Part shown: positions 39,851 to 48,932 of the stretch, one piece after another
Position numbering within the stretch: position 1 is the stretch's first letter
Layout of the letters: every line of letters begins with the position of its first letter
Made by a program: the position numbers and the translations under genes
Origin: Aeromicrobium marinum DSM 15272
Lineage (GTDB): Bacteria; Actinomycetota; Actinomycetes; Propionibacteriales; Nocardioidaceae
Reading direction: 5' to 3'
Length of the DNA stretch: 64,000 nucleotides
Assembly: GCF_000160775.2 (NCBI RefSeq)
Contig: NZ_CM001024.1
Coordinates: 223,016-287,015 of the forward strand
The notes under the pieces: generated by a model
What the model saw: only the letters and a program-made list of their open reading frames with translations
What the model was told of the DNA's origin: nothing
The model's database searches: none

Positions 39851-40777
39851 GTGAGGCGATGGCTGGCGACCGGTGTGAGCGCGATGCTGCTGCTGAGCGC
39901 CTGCTCGGGCGACGACGCCCGTCGAGCCGGTGAGCCGGCCCCGACCACCGAGCCTGCAGCGGGCGGAGCGTGCGAGACGCAGCTGCCCCGCGGACTGACC
40001 GAGCAGGTCGTCACGGTGGGCGGCGAGATCCGCAGCTTCGTGCTGATGGTCCCGGAGTCGGTCGAGCCGGGTCGTCAGGTGCCCGTCGTGCACCTGCTGC
40101 ACGGCCGCGGCTCGGACCCCATCGTGACGCTGGACTACACCGGGTTCGTCGACGCCGCGGAGCGCCACGGATTCATCGTCGTGGCCCCGACGGGCCAGGG
40201 TCGTCCGACCGGCTGGGACATCGAGACCCCGGTCACCACCCCGGGCTCCGACGCGGAGTTCCTCAGCGCCGTCGTGGACACCGCCGTCACGCAGTTCTGC
40301 GGGGACCCGGCGCGACAGTTCATGACCGGACTGTCCAACGGCAGCGCGATGAGCATGGCCCTGGCCTGCTCGGGGCAGCTGCCCATCCGCGCCTACGCCG
40401 GGGTCGGGGCGCTGGTCTACACGTCGACCTGCTCCTCGGCACCGCCCACCTCGATCGTCTACTTCCACGGCACCGAGGACCAGGTGGTGCCGTTCGAGGG
40501 CGGCGAGACCCCCATCGGACCGCTCCCCGCCGTCGAGCCGACCCTGCGTCAGTGGGCCGCCCACGACCGGTGCCGATCGAGGCCGGCCGAGACCTCCTTC
40601 GCCGACGGCATCACGCTGCTCAGCTGGACCGCGTGCGCCGACGCCAGGCTCGAGGCCTACGTGATCGAGGGCGGCGGCCACACCTGGCCGGGGGGCACGC
40701 CGGTCCCCGCGCTCGGCTCCACGTCGACCGACGTGGACGCCACCGAGGTGATGGTGGAGTTCTTCGGACTCGGCTGA
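39851..40777 (+). CDS. secreted lipoprotein esterase (alpha/beta hydrolase, LpqC-like)
   Basis: From GTG at 39851 the 308-residue protein has a compact signal ending in the lipobox LLLSAC. The alpha/beta hydrolase core shows HLLHGRGSD (oxyanion region), nucleophile Ser in TGLSNGSAMS, and the catalytic His in IEGGGHTWPGG. It resembles PHB-depolymerase/LpqC-type esterases. ATG at 39830 is possible, but GAGGAT seven bases before the GTG looks like a -10 box and the shorter signal peptide is better. Confidence 0.82.
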   Translation: MRRWLATGVSAMLLLSACSGDDARRAGEPAPTTEPAAGGACETQLPRGLTEQVVTVGGEIRSFVLMVPESVEPGRQVPVVHLLHGRGSDPIVTLDYTGFVDAAERHGFIVVAPTGQGRPTGWDIETPVTTPGSDAEFLSAVVDTAVTQFCGDPARQFMTGLSNGSAMSMALACSGQLPIRAYAGVGALVYTSTCSSAPPTSIVYFHGTEDQVVPFEGGETPIGPLPAVEPTLRQWAAHDRCRSRPAETSFADGITLLSWTACADARLEAYVIEGGGHTWPGGTPVPALGSTSTDVDATEVMVEFFGLG

Positions 40778-40856
40778 CCTGTAGTGACCCACCGGTAGGA
40801 TGTCTCCTTGCGGCCGGGTCGACGTCGGCTGCCGACGACGGGCAGGAGGGATGCGG

Positions 40857-41756
40857 ATGCGGGTGCTGGTGACCGGCGCCGGAGGCGTCCTGGGCCGTGC
40901 GACGGTCCGGGCCCTGACGGCCGCCGACCACGACGTCGTCGGTCTCGTGCGCACCGACCGGGCCGCGGAGGTCGTGGAGGCGCTCGGCGCCACCCCCCAC
41001 CGCGGCGACCTGCTCGACGACGGGGTCCTGCCCGCAGCGATGCAGGGCTGCGACGCCGTGGCGAACCTCGCCACCAAGGTGCCGGTCGGTCGGTCCGCCC
41101 TGCGGCCGGGATCGCTGAAGCAGATCGACCGGTTGCGGCTGCGCGGCACCCGGCTGCTGGTCGACGCGGCTCGTGAGGTCGGCGTCCGCCGGCTGGTGCA
41201 GCAGTCGCTCAGCTTCATCTACGCCGACCACGGCGACGGGTGGATCGACGAGGACTCGCTCGTCGACGTCTCGCGCACGACCGAGCCCCTCGTGGTCGCC
41301 GAGACCCGGATGGCCCGGTTCGTGGCCGACGGGGCGGGCGACGCGGTCTGCCTGCGACTGGGACTGGTCGTCGGGTTCGACCCCAACTCCGCCTGGATGA
41401 TGCACCGGGCCCGCCGCGGGCGCCCGTTCGTCACCGGCGACCCGGACACCTGGATGCACGTCGTGCACCCCGACGACGTCGGCAGCGCGGTGGAGCACGC
41501 CCTGTCGGCGCCGAGCGGCACGTACAACATCGGCGCCGAGCCGGTGCAGCGCCGCGACTTCGCCGACGTCGTGGCACAGGCGGCAGGCCGGCGCGAGGGT
41601 CGGTTCGTCCCGCCGTGGGTGCTGCGGGCGGGGTCCGACAAGCTGGAGATCCTGACCCGTTCGCAGCGGGTGAGCTCGCAACGGTTCAGCGAGCGCACCG
41701 GCTGGTACCCCGCGCACCCGAAGCTGACCCCGGACTGGCTCGATGACGACGCCTGA
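40857..41756 (+). CDS. NAD-dependent epimerase/dehydratase family protein
   Basis: The 299-residue protein begins MRVLVTGAGGVLGRATVRAL, a classical Rossmann nucleotide site. The usual YxxxK catalytic pair is not obvious, since SLSFIYADHGDGW and VVAETRMARFV occupy the region, so it may be an atypical extended SDR enzyme. C-terminal RRFSERTGW-like elements are seen as RFSERTGWYPAHP. ATG at 40857 is preferred because AGGAGG lies seven bases upstream. The next small gene overlaps its 3' end. Confidence 0.8.
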   Translation: MRVLVTGAGGVLGRATVRALTAADHDVVGLVRTDRAAEVVEALGATPHRGDLLDDGVLPAAMQGCDAVANLATKVPVGRSALRPGSLKQIDRLRLRGTRLLVDAAREVGVRRLVQQSLSFIYADHGDGWIDEDSLVDVSRTTEPLVVAETRMARFVADGAGDAVCLRLGLVVGFDPNSAWMMHRARRGRPFVTGDPDTWMHVVHPDDVGSAVEHALSAPSGTYNIGAEPVQRRDFADVVAQAAGRREGRFVPPWVLRAGSDKLEILTRSQRVSSQRFSERTGWYPAHPKLTPDWLDDDA

Positions 41757-41925
41757 GTCCGGCGGCCGCGACGCCCGCGAGGCGGCCCGCCGTGCCGCCG
41801 ACCGCCTGGGTGACCTGGTGCCGTCGACGTCCGACGACGACACCGACCGTGGGTGGGGCGAGCCGGCCGGGTCGTCGCACGACGACGACCTGCGGCGTGA
41901 CGTCCCGCCCCACCACGGGGGCTGA
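41743..41925 (+). CDS. small conserved hypothetical protein, 60 aa
   Basis: The gene overlaps the end of the epimerase gene by 14 bases in another frame. The product is hydrophilic and acidic, with DDDTDRGWGE and a C-terminal RDVPPHHGG. A comparable end (DRPPHHG-like) recurs in small actinobacterial proteins as I recall, which supports it as a real gene. No function is known. Confidence 0.65.
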   Translation: MTTPESGGRDAREAARRAADRLGDLVPSTSDDDTDRGWGEPAGSSHDDDLRRDVPPHHGG

Positions 41926-41933
41926 GTCCGGCG

Positions 41934-42317
41934 TCAGCTGGGCCGGTTCTGCAGCGAGTCGCGGATCTCGCGCAGCAGGGCGATGTCCTCCGACACGCCC
42001 TCGGGCTCCGGAGCCTTGCCGGCAGCGCGCAGCTCGTTCATCTTCTTCATCGGCACCACGACGAAGAAGTACACGACCGCCGCGGTGATCGCGAAGGTGA
42101 TGATCGCCGTGATGAAGGCGCCGACCGTGAACGTCTGGTCGTTCACCTCGAAGCTCATGCCGCTGGGTCCGCCACCGCCGACCAGCCCGATCAGCGGGTC
42201 GATGAACGACGCGGTGAACGCGCCGACCAGGGCGGTGAAGGCGGTGCCGATGACGACGGCGACGGCCAGGTCGACGATGTTGCCGCGCAGCAGGAAGTCC
42301 TTGAATCCTTGGAGCAT
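41934..42317 (-). CDS. mscL: large-conductance mechanosensitive channel
   Basis: The 127-residue protein has the MscL plan: amphipathic N-terminus MLQGFKDFLLRGNIVDLAVAV (start of TM1), gate region GTAFTALVGAF, a Gly-rich periplasmic loop, TM2 ITAIITFAITAAVVYFFVV and a charged cytoplasmic helix (LLREIRDSLQNR). It releases solutes during osmotic down-shock. It is convergent with the 60-residue gene. Confidence 0.95.
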   Translation of the reverse strand: MLQGFKDFLLRGNIVDLAVAVVIGTAFTALVGAFTASFIDPLIGLVGGGGPSGMSFEVNDQTFTVGAFITAIITFAITAAVVYFFVVVPMKKMNELRAAGKAPEPEGVSEDIALLREIRDSLQNRPS

Positions 42318-42378
42318 GGTGGTCCCCTCTGGGTCGATCCGGAATCGGGAGGGCGAGCGCGCCCCCGACCCGCCGATC

Positions 42379-42987
42379 CTAGCGGCGGGCGACCACGGTC
42401 AGCTCGGCGTTGAGACCGGCCGCGGCGAGCGCGGGCGCGGCCTCCTCGGTCGTGGCCAGGGTGACCACGGCCCCGGTTCCGGGCCGGTCGGGATCGGCCG
42501 CGGGCAGAGCGGCCACGCGGGCAGCCGCGACCACGACCCGCGGCTCGGACTCCCCGCGCGGGTCGACCGCGATGACGTCGACGGTGTCACCGACGCCGAC
42601 GACCGCGAGGCTGCCCGGGTCGGCCAGCCGCACCGTCGACAGCACCGCCGGCCCGTCGATGCCGTAGCCCGACAGGTCGTCGCCGTCGAGGAGGCGCCGG
42701 TCGGTCAGGGGTTCGCCGGCGCGGACCGGACCGGCGAGCGACCGACCCATGACCGCCCCGGGGTCGGTGGGGGAGCCGGCGGGCACGACGTCGGCCGGGA
42801 AGTGCCGGACCTCGAGGTCGCGGGCGCTCAGCACGTGCCCGCTGGGCAGGTCGTCCCCGGCGACGACCACGGGGACCCCGGCCGGGACGTCCCGCAGGGC
42901 CGAGACCACCATCAGCACGGCGAGGCCGGCCAGTGCGGCGGCGAGGAGACGGCGGTGCAGGAACACCCAGCGGTCGACACGGTCCAT
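42379..42987 (-). CDS. SAF-domain protein (CpaB/RcpC-like)
   Basis: The 202-residue product has one N-terminal membrane helix (LLAAALAGLAVLMVVSAL) and then a SAF domain (VVVAGDDLPSGHVLSARDLEVR) followed by a beta-rich part (VGVGDTVDVIAVDPRG). This is the plan of the CpaB/RcpC factor of Flp/Tad pili, which anchors the secretin in outer-membrane bacteria; in actinobacteria the role is unclear. The Tad genes in this window are 19 kb away. Confidence 0.82.
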   Translation of the reverse strand: MDRVDRWVFLHRRLLAAALAGLAVLMVVSALRDVPAGVPVVVAGDDLPSGHVLSARDLEVRHFPADVVPAGSPTDPGAVMGRSLAGPVRAGEPLTDRRLLDGDDLSGYGIDGPAVLSTVRLADPGSLAVVGVGDTVDVIAVDPRGESEPRVVVAAARVAALPAADPDRPGTGAVVTLATTEEAAPALAAAGLNAELTVVARR

Positions 42988-43059
42988 GCCGGCGAGGCTA
43001 GGCGCGACGCGCCCCCGTGCGCAGCGGTCCGTCCACAGGCGCGGTCCGCGCCTGCCGGC

Positions 43060-43377
43060 TCAGGCCGCGGAGTCGGTGCCGCTGCCGGACGACTTCGCCG
43101 GCTTGGCGGGTGCCGCCGACGACGAGCCCGACGAGCCCGACGCCGGCGTGGCAGCTGTTGAGGACGTGCTCGAGCTCGCCGCGTCCGAGGACGTCGTGGT
43201 CGACCGGCTGTCGTTGCGGTAGAAGCCGGAGCCCTTGAACACCACGCCGACGGCGTTGAACACCTTGCGGAGACGCCCCTCGCACGCGGGGCACACGGTC
43301 AGCGAGTCCTCGGTGAAGCTCTGCTGCACCTCGAGGCCTTCTCCGCAGTCGGTGCACTGGTACTGGTAGGTGGGCAC
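43060..43377 (-). CDS. FmdB-family zinc ribbon protein
   Basis: The 105-residue protein starts MPTYQYQCTDCGEGLEV and has a second pair of cysteines in TVCPACEGRLRKVF, forming a zinc ribbon as in FmdB regulators. The rest is a low-complexity Ser/Thr/Ala tail. The function of the actinobacterial form is unknown. Confidence 0.92.
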   Translation of the reverse strand: MPTYQYQCTDCGEGLEVQQSFTEDSLTVCPACEGRLRKVFNAVGVVFKGSGFYRNDSRSTTTSSDAASSSTSSTAATPASGSSGSSSAAPAKPAKSSGSGTDSAA

Positions 43378-43463
43378 GGCGGTTCTCCAGGTCGATGGGG
43401 CGAGCAGGCCAAGGGTACAGTTGGCCGCACTGTGAATGAGCCCCCGCCTGCCGGAGCCGCCTC

Positions 43464-44825
43464 GTGACCGAGGTCCTGCTCCTCGCGCTCTCCCTGTTCC
43501 TCATGTTCGCCTGCGGCATCTTCGTCGCCGCCGAGTTCTCGTTCGTCACCGTCGATCGCGCCAGCGTGGAGCGTGCCGTGGCCGAGGGTCAGCGGGGGGC
43601 GCTGGGCACCCAGGCCGCCCTGCGCACCCTGTCGACGCAGCTGAGCAGCGCCCAGCTCGGCATCACCATCACCAACCTGGCGATCGGCTTCCTCGCCGAA
43701 CCGGCGATCGGCCGGTTGCTGGCCGATCCGCTCGCCTCGGCCGGACTGGAGGGCGGCGCCGCCCGGTTCACCGGCTACGCGCTGGCCCTCGGGCTCAGCA
43801 CCGTCGTCACGATGCTGGTCGGCGAGCTGGTCCCCAAGAACATCGCGCTGGCGCTGCCGTTGCGCACCGCCGCCGTCACCCAGCTGCCGCAGCGCTGGTT
43901 CACGAACGTCATGGCCTACCCGATCCGGTGGCTCAACGGCACGGCGAACGCGATCCTGCGCTCGTGGGGGGTCGAACCCCAGGAGGAGCTGCGATCGGCG
44001 CGGTCACCGCTGGAGCTGCGTTCCCTCGTGCTGCGGTCGGCCCAGCAGGGCGCGATCGACGACCAGACCGCCACCCTGGTGGCCCGCAGCATCGCCTTCG
44101 GCAGCCGGACCGCCGCCGACGTGCGCACGCCGCGGGTCCGGGTCACCTTCCTGGAGGGCCGCGACTCCGCCGAGGCGGTGCTCGAGGCGGCCCGCCAGAC
44201 CGGTCACTCGCGGTTCCCCGTCATCGGCCGCACCCCCGACGACGTCGTCGGCATCGTGCACGTCAAGCATGCGGTGGGGGTGCCGGCCGACCGCCGGCGC
44301 AGCACCCGGATCGAGGACATCGCGGCCCCGGCCGCGACCGTCCCGGACAGCCTCGAGCTCGACCCGCTGCTGACGCTGCTGCGGGCCCAGGGGATGCAGA
44401 TGGCGGTCGTCGTCGACGAGTACGGCGGCACCGACGGCGTGGTCACGCTGGAGGACCTGGTCGAGGAGATCGTGGGCGACATCGCCGACGAGCACGACCG
44501 GCTGTTCGCGCACTCGCGGCACCGCCGCGACGGCACCTGGTCGTTGTCGGGCCTGCTGCGTCCCGACGAGGTGTTCGAGGAGACCGGCGTCATGCTCCCG
44601 GAGGGCGACGACTACGAGACCATCGCCGGCCTCATGGTGTCCGAGCTCGGGCACCTGGCGGCACGAGGTGACTCGATCACCCTCGAGGTGCGCCCGCCGC
44701 GGGGCGACGACGAGGACGACCCGGCGCCGCTCCAAGTGACGTTGTCGGTCGACCGCGTCGACGGCCGCCGGATCGACCGGGTCACCCTCACCGCCGCGTC
44801 CACCGGGGAGGTGGACGGCCGATGA
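43464..44825 (+). CDS. CNNM/CorC-type transporter-associated membrane protein
   Basis: The 453-residue protein has an N-terminal DUF21 (CNNM) membrane domain with about four helices, beginning LSLFLMFACGIFVAAEFSFV, then two CBS domains (SRFPVIGRTPDDVVGIVHVK; DEYGGTDGVVTLEDLVEEIVGD), and a C-terminal CorC/HlyC domain (TWSLSGLLRPDEVFEETG). Relatives export magnesium or other divalent cations. The GTG start is preceded by a weak purine run. Its stop overlaps the start of a second copy of the family. Confidence 0.9.
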   Translation: MTEVLLLALSLFLMFACGIFVAAEFSFVTVDRASVERAVAEGQRGALGTQAALRTLSTQLSSAQLGITITNLAIGFLAEPAIGRLLADPLASAGLEGGAARFTGYALALGLSTVVTMLVGELVPKNIALALPLRTAAVTQLPQRWFTNVMAYPIRWLNGTANAILRSWGVEPQEELRSARSPLELRSLVLRSAQQGAIDDQTATLVARSIAFGSRTAADVRTPRVRVTFLEGRDSAEAVLEAARQTGHSRFPVIGRTPDDVVGIVHVKHAVGVPADRRRSTRIEDIAAPAATVPDSLELDPLLTLLRAQGMQMAVVVDEYGGTDGVVTLEDLVEEIVGDIADEHDRLFAHSRHRRDGTWSLSGLLRPDEVFEETGVMLPEGDDYETIAGLMVSELGHLAARGDSITLEVRPPRGDDEDDPAPLQVTLSVDRVDGRRIDRVTLTAASTGEVDGR

Positions 44826-45862
44826 GCTGGTGGGTCGGCATCCTGGTCACGGTCGTGCTGCTGGCGCTCAACGCGCTGTTCGTGGCGGCCGAGTTCGCGC
44901 TCATCTCGGCGCGCCGCACCCAGCTGGAGCCTGCCGCCGAGGCCGGCTCCCGCACGGCGCGTCTGGCCCTCAAGGCCATGGAGAACGTCACGATCGCCAT
45001 GGCAGCGGCCCAGCTGGGCATCACCATCTGCTCGTTGCTGCTCGGCGCGGTGAGCGAGCCGGCGATCGCGCACCTCATCGAGCCGCCGCTGGAGTCGCTC
45101 GGCGTGCCCGAAGGCGCCGTGCACCCGATCGCGTTCACGATCGCGCTGTCCCTGGTGGTGTACGCCCACGTGGTGCTCGGCGAGATGGTGCCCAAGAACC
45201 TGGCCCTCGCGACCCCCGAGCGCGCCTCGTTGTACCTCGGTCCGTTCATGCTCGCGGTGATCGCCCTGCTCAAGCCGATCGTGTTCGGGCTCAACGGCAT
45301 CGCCAACCTGATCCTGCGGGCCCTGCGGATCGAGCCCAAGGCGGAGGTGGCGTCGACGTTCAGCCACGACGAGGTGGCCGGTCTGGTCGAGGAGTCCCGC
45401 CGCGAGGGCCTGCTCGACGCCGACGAGTACGGGCTCGTCCAGGGTGCCCTCGAGTTCTACGAGGGCACGGTGGCGCAGGTGCTGCTGCCCCGCGACGTGC
45501 TGGTCACCATCGCTCCGGACGCCACCCCGGCCGACGTCGAGGTGGCCTGCGCCCGGACCGGCTTCTCCCGGTTCCCCGTCGCGGACGCGACCGGCGACCT
45601 CACCGGGTACCTGCACATCAAGGACGTGCTGGAGACCGACCCGGCGGCCCGCGTCCGACCGGTCGCCGACAAGTGGGTCCGGCCGCTGGCGACCGTCTCG
45701 GCCTCCTCCGCGCTCTCGGAGGCGCTGCGGGTCATGCAGGCGCGGGGCTCGCACATGGCGCAGGTCGCGGACGCCAGCGGCACCGTGTCCGGGGTCGTCA
45801 TGCTGGAGGACGTGCTGGAGGAGCTGGTCGGCGAGATCCGCGACGCCCAGCTGTCGGGTTGA
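44822..45862 (+). CDS. second CNNM/CorC-type membrane protein, without CorC domain
   Basis: A 346-residue paralogue of the preceding protein: DUF21 domain (LNALFVAAEFALISARR), then CBS domains (FSRFPVADATGDLTGYLHIKD; MLEDVLEELVGEIRD). It ends after the CBS pair and lacks the CorC domain. The two genes overlap by ATGA, as in many actinobacteria, and the proteins probably form one membrane complex handling magnesium or cobalt. Confidence 0.9.
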   Translation: MSWWVGILVTVVLLALNALFVAAEFALISARRTQLEPAAEAGSRTARLALKAMENVTIAMAAAQLGITICSLLLGAVSEPAIAHLIEPPLESLGVPEGAVHPIAFTIALSLVVYAHVVLGEMVPKNLALATPERASLYLGPFMLAVIALLKPIVFGLNGIANLILRALRIEPKAEVASTFSHDEVAGLVEESRREGLLDADEYGLVQGALEFYEGTVAQVLLPRDVLVTIAPDATPADVEVACARTGFSRFPVADATGDLTGYLHIKDVLETDPAARVRPVADKWVRPLATVSASSALSEALRVMQARGSHMAQVADASGTVSGVVMLEDVLEELVGEIRDAQLSG

Positions 45863-45914
45863 GCGTCGCGGGCGGCACCTGCCGGCTCGGCGCCCGTGTC
45901 CGGGTCGGGGCACA

Positions 45915-48425
45915 ATGAGGCGGGTGCGACGACTTCTCGTGGGGACGGCCGTGGCGGTCGCGGTCCTGCTGGTCGCGGTGGCCGTGTTCGGCTACGTCAC
46001 CGTCCGGGGCCCTTTCCCGGACACCTCCGGCGAGGTCCGGCTCGACGGTCTGGATGGTCCGGTCGAGATCCTGCGGGACGGCAACGGCATCCCGCAGGTG
46101 TACGCCGACACGTCGTCCGACCTGTTCTTCGCCCAGGGCTACGTCCACGCCCAGGACCGGTTCTTCGAGATGGACGTGCGGCGGCACGTGACGAGCGGCC
46201 GGTTGGCCGAGATCTTCGGCGAGGACGCCGTGGAGACCGACACGTTCGTCCGCACCCTCGGGTGGCGACGGGTGGCCGAGTCCGAGCTGCCCCTCGTCGA
46301 CGACGACACCCGGCGTCTGCTCGAGGCGTACGCGAGCGGGGTCAACGCCTACATCGAGGGCAAGTCCGGCTCGGACCTCTCGCTGGAGTACGCCGTGCTG
46401 TCGATCACCGGCGAGGAGTACCGGCCCGAGCCGTGGACGCCGGTCGACTCGATCGCCTGGGTCAAGGCGATGGCGTGGGACCTGCGCAGCAACATGGACG
46501 ACGAGATCGGACGGGTCCTGGCCGGGACGTCACTGCCGGAGTCCCGGGTGGCCGAGCTGTGGCCCGCGTATCCCGCCGACCACGCGACGATCGTGGACGG
46601 CACGGCCCCGGGCCCCGGGGCCGCCGCGCCGGCTGCGGTGGGACCCCCGGCGCCCGACGTGGCGGCGGCCGTCGCGACCCTGACCGATGCGGCGGCGGCT
46701 GCGGCGGCGGTCCCGACGCTGCTCGGCACCGGGGACGGGATCGGCTCGAACTCCTGGGTCGTGAGCGGCGACCGGACCGCCTCGGGGGAGCCGTTGCTGG
46801 CCAACGACCCGCACCTGGCGCCCTCGATGCCCGGCATCTGGTACCAGGTGGGTCTGCACTGCCGTGAGCTCGACGACACCTGCCCGTACGACGTCGCCGG
46901 CTTCTCGTTCTCCGGCCTCCCGGGCGTGGTGGTCGGCCACAACCGCCGGATCGCGTGGGGCGTCACGACCATGTACGCCGACGTCGCCGACCTCTACCTC
47001 GAACAGGTGGTCGGCAGCACCTACCTGTACGACGGGGAGCTGGTGCCCCTCGAGACCCGCACGGAGACGATCGAGGTCGCCGGGGGCGACGACCGGGAGA
47101 TCGTCGTCCGGTCGACCCGTCACGGACCGCTCATCTCCGACGTCGACGACGACATCGCCGACGTGGGCGAGGGGCGCACCCGGGGTGTGGTCCCGGCCGA
47201 CTACGAGGTCGCCCTGCGGTGGACCGCGCTCGACCCGTCGCCGACCGTCGCGGCGGTCTTCCAGCTGGGGCGGGCGCAGGACTGGGAGGACTTCAGGGAG
47301 GCCGCCCGGACCTTCGACGTGCCGTCGCAGAACCTCGTGTACGCCGACGTGGACGGCAACATCGGCTACCAGGCACCGGGCCGGATCCCGATCCGCGGCA
47401 TGGGCGACGGACGCTGGCCGGTCCCGGGATGGGACCCGCGCTACGAGTGGACCGGCACGGTCGAGTTCGACGACCTGCCATCGGTGCTCAACCCTGACGA
47501 CGGCATGATCGTCACCGCCAACAACCGGGTGGCCGGACCGTCGTACCCCTTCGAGCTGGGCGCCGACACGGCCGCCGGGTACCGCTCGGAGCGGATCCTG
47601 GACCTGCTCTCCGGCCTCGACGACGCCACGGTCGACGACTTCACCACCCTGCAGGCCGACACGTACAACGCGAACGCCGAACGCCTGGTGCCGTTCCTGC
47701 TCGACCTCCAGCTCGGGACGCCCTACTTCCGCGAGGGTCAGGACACGCTGCGGGGGTGGGACTTCACCCAGCCGGCCGACTCGGCGGCGGCCGCCTACTT
47801 CAACGTGGTCTGGTCGTACGTGCTGGAACTGACGTTCCGCGACGAGCTGCCGGAGTCGCAGTGGCCGGGTGGTGGCGAGCGGTGGTTCAACGTCGTCGAC
47901 CGCATCATCGACGACCGCGACGCCGAGTGGTGGGACGACCAGGGCACCGAACGGATCGAGGACCGCGACGAGATCCTCGCCCGGTCGATGCAGCTGGCAC
48001 GCGACGAGCTGACCAGCCGGCTCGCCCGCAACCCGGACCGGTGGTCGTGGGGCGAGCTGCACCGTCTGGAGCTGGTCAACAGCACCCTCGGCGAGTCCGG
48101 CATCGGCCTGGTCGAGGCGTTGTTCAACCGCGGCCCGCTGGAGCTCGGCGGAGGCGGCGGCACCGTGAACGCGACGAGCTGGGACGCCGCCGAGGGGTTC
48201 GAGGTCACGGCGGTGCCGTCGATGCGCATGGTCGTCGACCTGGCGGACCTCGACGCCTCGCGGTGGATCCAGCTGACCGGCAACTCCGGGCACGCCTTCC
48301 ACGGCAACTACCTCGACCAGGCGGGACCGTGGGCGGCTGGCGAGACGCTGCCCTGGGCGTTCACGCCCGGCGCGGTCCAGGAGTCCGCGGAGGCGACCCT
48401 GACCCTCGTGCCCAGCACCCCCTGA
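45915..48425 (+). CDS. penicillin acylase family protein
   Basis: The 836-residue Ntn-hydrolase precursor has an N-terminal membrane or signal helix (residues 9-30), the alpha-chain segment VEILRDGNGIPQVYADTSSDL (cut in meaning) and FAQGYVHAQDRFFEMDVRR. A spacer rich in Ala follows, and GIGSNSWVVSG contains the serine that would become the N-terminal nucleophile after self-cleavage. LLANDPHLAPSMPGIWY and GVTTMYADVADLY are typical of the beta chain. It may hydrolyse amides such as acyl-homoserine lactones or beta-lactams. GTG at 45924 is an alternative start, placed eight bases after CACAAT. Confidence 0.9.
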   Translation: MRRVRRLLVGTAVAVAVLLVAVAVFGYVTVRGPFPDTSGEVRLDGLDGPVEILRDGNGIPQVYADTSSDLFFAQGYVHAQDRFFEMDVRRHVTSGRLAEIFGEDAVETDTFVRTLGWRRVAESELPLVDDDTRRLLEAYASGVNAYIEGKSGSDLSLEYAVLSITGEEYRPEPWTPVDSIAWVKAMAWDLRSNMDDEIGRVLAGTSLPESRVAELWPAYPADHATIVDGTAPGPGAAAPAAVGPPAPDVAAAVATLTDAAAAAAAVPTLLGTGDGIGSNSWVVSGDRTASGEPLLANDPHLAPSMPGIWYQVGLHCRELDDTCPYDVAGFSFSGLPGVVVGHNRRIAWGVTTMYADVADLYLEQVVGSTYLYDGELVPLETRTETIEVAGGDDREIVVRSTRHGPLISDVDDDIADVGEGRTRGVVPADYEVALRWTALDPSPTVAAVFQLGRAQDWEDFREAARTFDVPSQNLVYADVDGNIGYQAPGRIPIRGMGDGRWPVPGWDPRYEWTGTVEFDDLPSVLNPDDGMIVTANNRVAGPSYPFELGADTAAGYRSERILDLLSGLDDATVDDFTTLQADTYNANAERLVPFLLDLQLGTPYFREGQDTLRGWDFTQPADSAAAAYFNVVWSYVLELTFRDELPESQWPGGGERWFNVVDRIIDDRDAEWWDDQGTERIEDRDEILARSMQLARDELTSRLARNPDRWSWGELHRLELVNSTLGESGIGLVEALFNRGPLELGGGGGTVNATSWDAAEGFEVTAVPSMRMVVDLADLDASRWIQLTGNSGHAFHGNYLDQAGPWAAGETLPWAFTPGAVQESAEATLTLVPSTP

Positions 48426-48454
48426 ACGTCGATGGTGGTCAGGGGTGCGGAGGT

Positions 48455-48918
48455 CGGTGGTTGAGGTGCGAGCCTGCGAGCCTCGAAACCACCGGGGGTG
48501 CGGGTGCGGGGGTCGGTGGTTGAGGTGCGAGCCTGCGAGCCTCGAAACCACCGGGGTGACGTGATGGTGGGGGCAGGAGTGGTTTCGAGGCTGCTCGTTC
48601 CTCGCAGCACCTCAACCACCGGGGTGATGTGGGTCGGGGGGGCAGGAGTGGTTTCGAGGCTGCTCGTTCCTCGCAGCACCTCAACCACCGGGGTGACGTG
48701 ATGGTGGTTGAGGTGCGAGCCTGCGAGCCTCGAAACCACCGGGGGTGCGGGTGCGGGGGGGCAGGAGTGGTTTCGAGGCTGCTCGTTCCTCGCAGCACCT
48801 CAACCACCGGGGTGACGTGATGGTGGTTTCGAGGCTGCTCGTTCCTCGCAGCACCTCAACCACCGGGTGAGGGGATCGGTGGTTGAGGTGCGAGCCTGCG
48901 AGCCTCGAAACCACCGGG
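48455..48918. repeat. cluster of eight palindromic repeats in two forms and both orientations
   Basis: Four copies of form A (GGTTGAGGTGCGAGCCTGCG, then AGCCTCGAAACCACC) lie at 48455-48495, 48514-48554, 48703-48743 and 48877-48918. Four of form B, in the opposite orientation, lie at 48579-48624, 48648-48693, 48767-48812 and 48823-48867. Read on one strand, both forms share GGTGGTTGAGGTGC at one end and CCTCGAAACCAC at the other and differ in the inner loop. The order is A A B B A B B A. Spacers such as GGGTGACGTGATGG also recur. No gene is visible from 48426 to 48932. Confidence 0.95.
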
Positions 48919-48932
48919 CGTGAGCCCGCGCC

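Noticed and set aside
48455..48918. CRISPR array
   Set aside because: Repeats occur in both orientations and two forms, spacers are short, unequal and themselves repeated, and there are no cas genes in the window.
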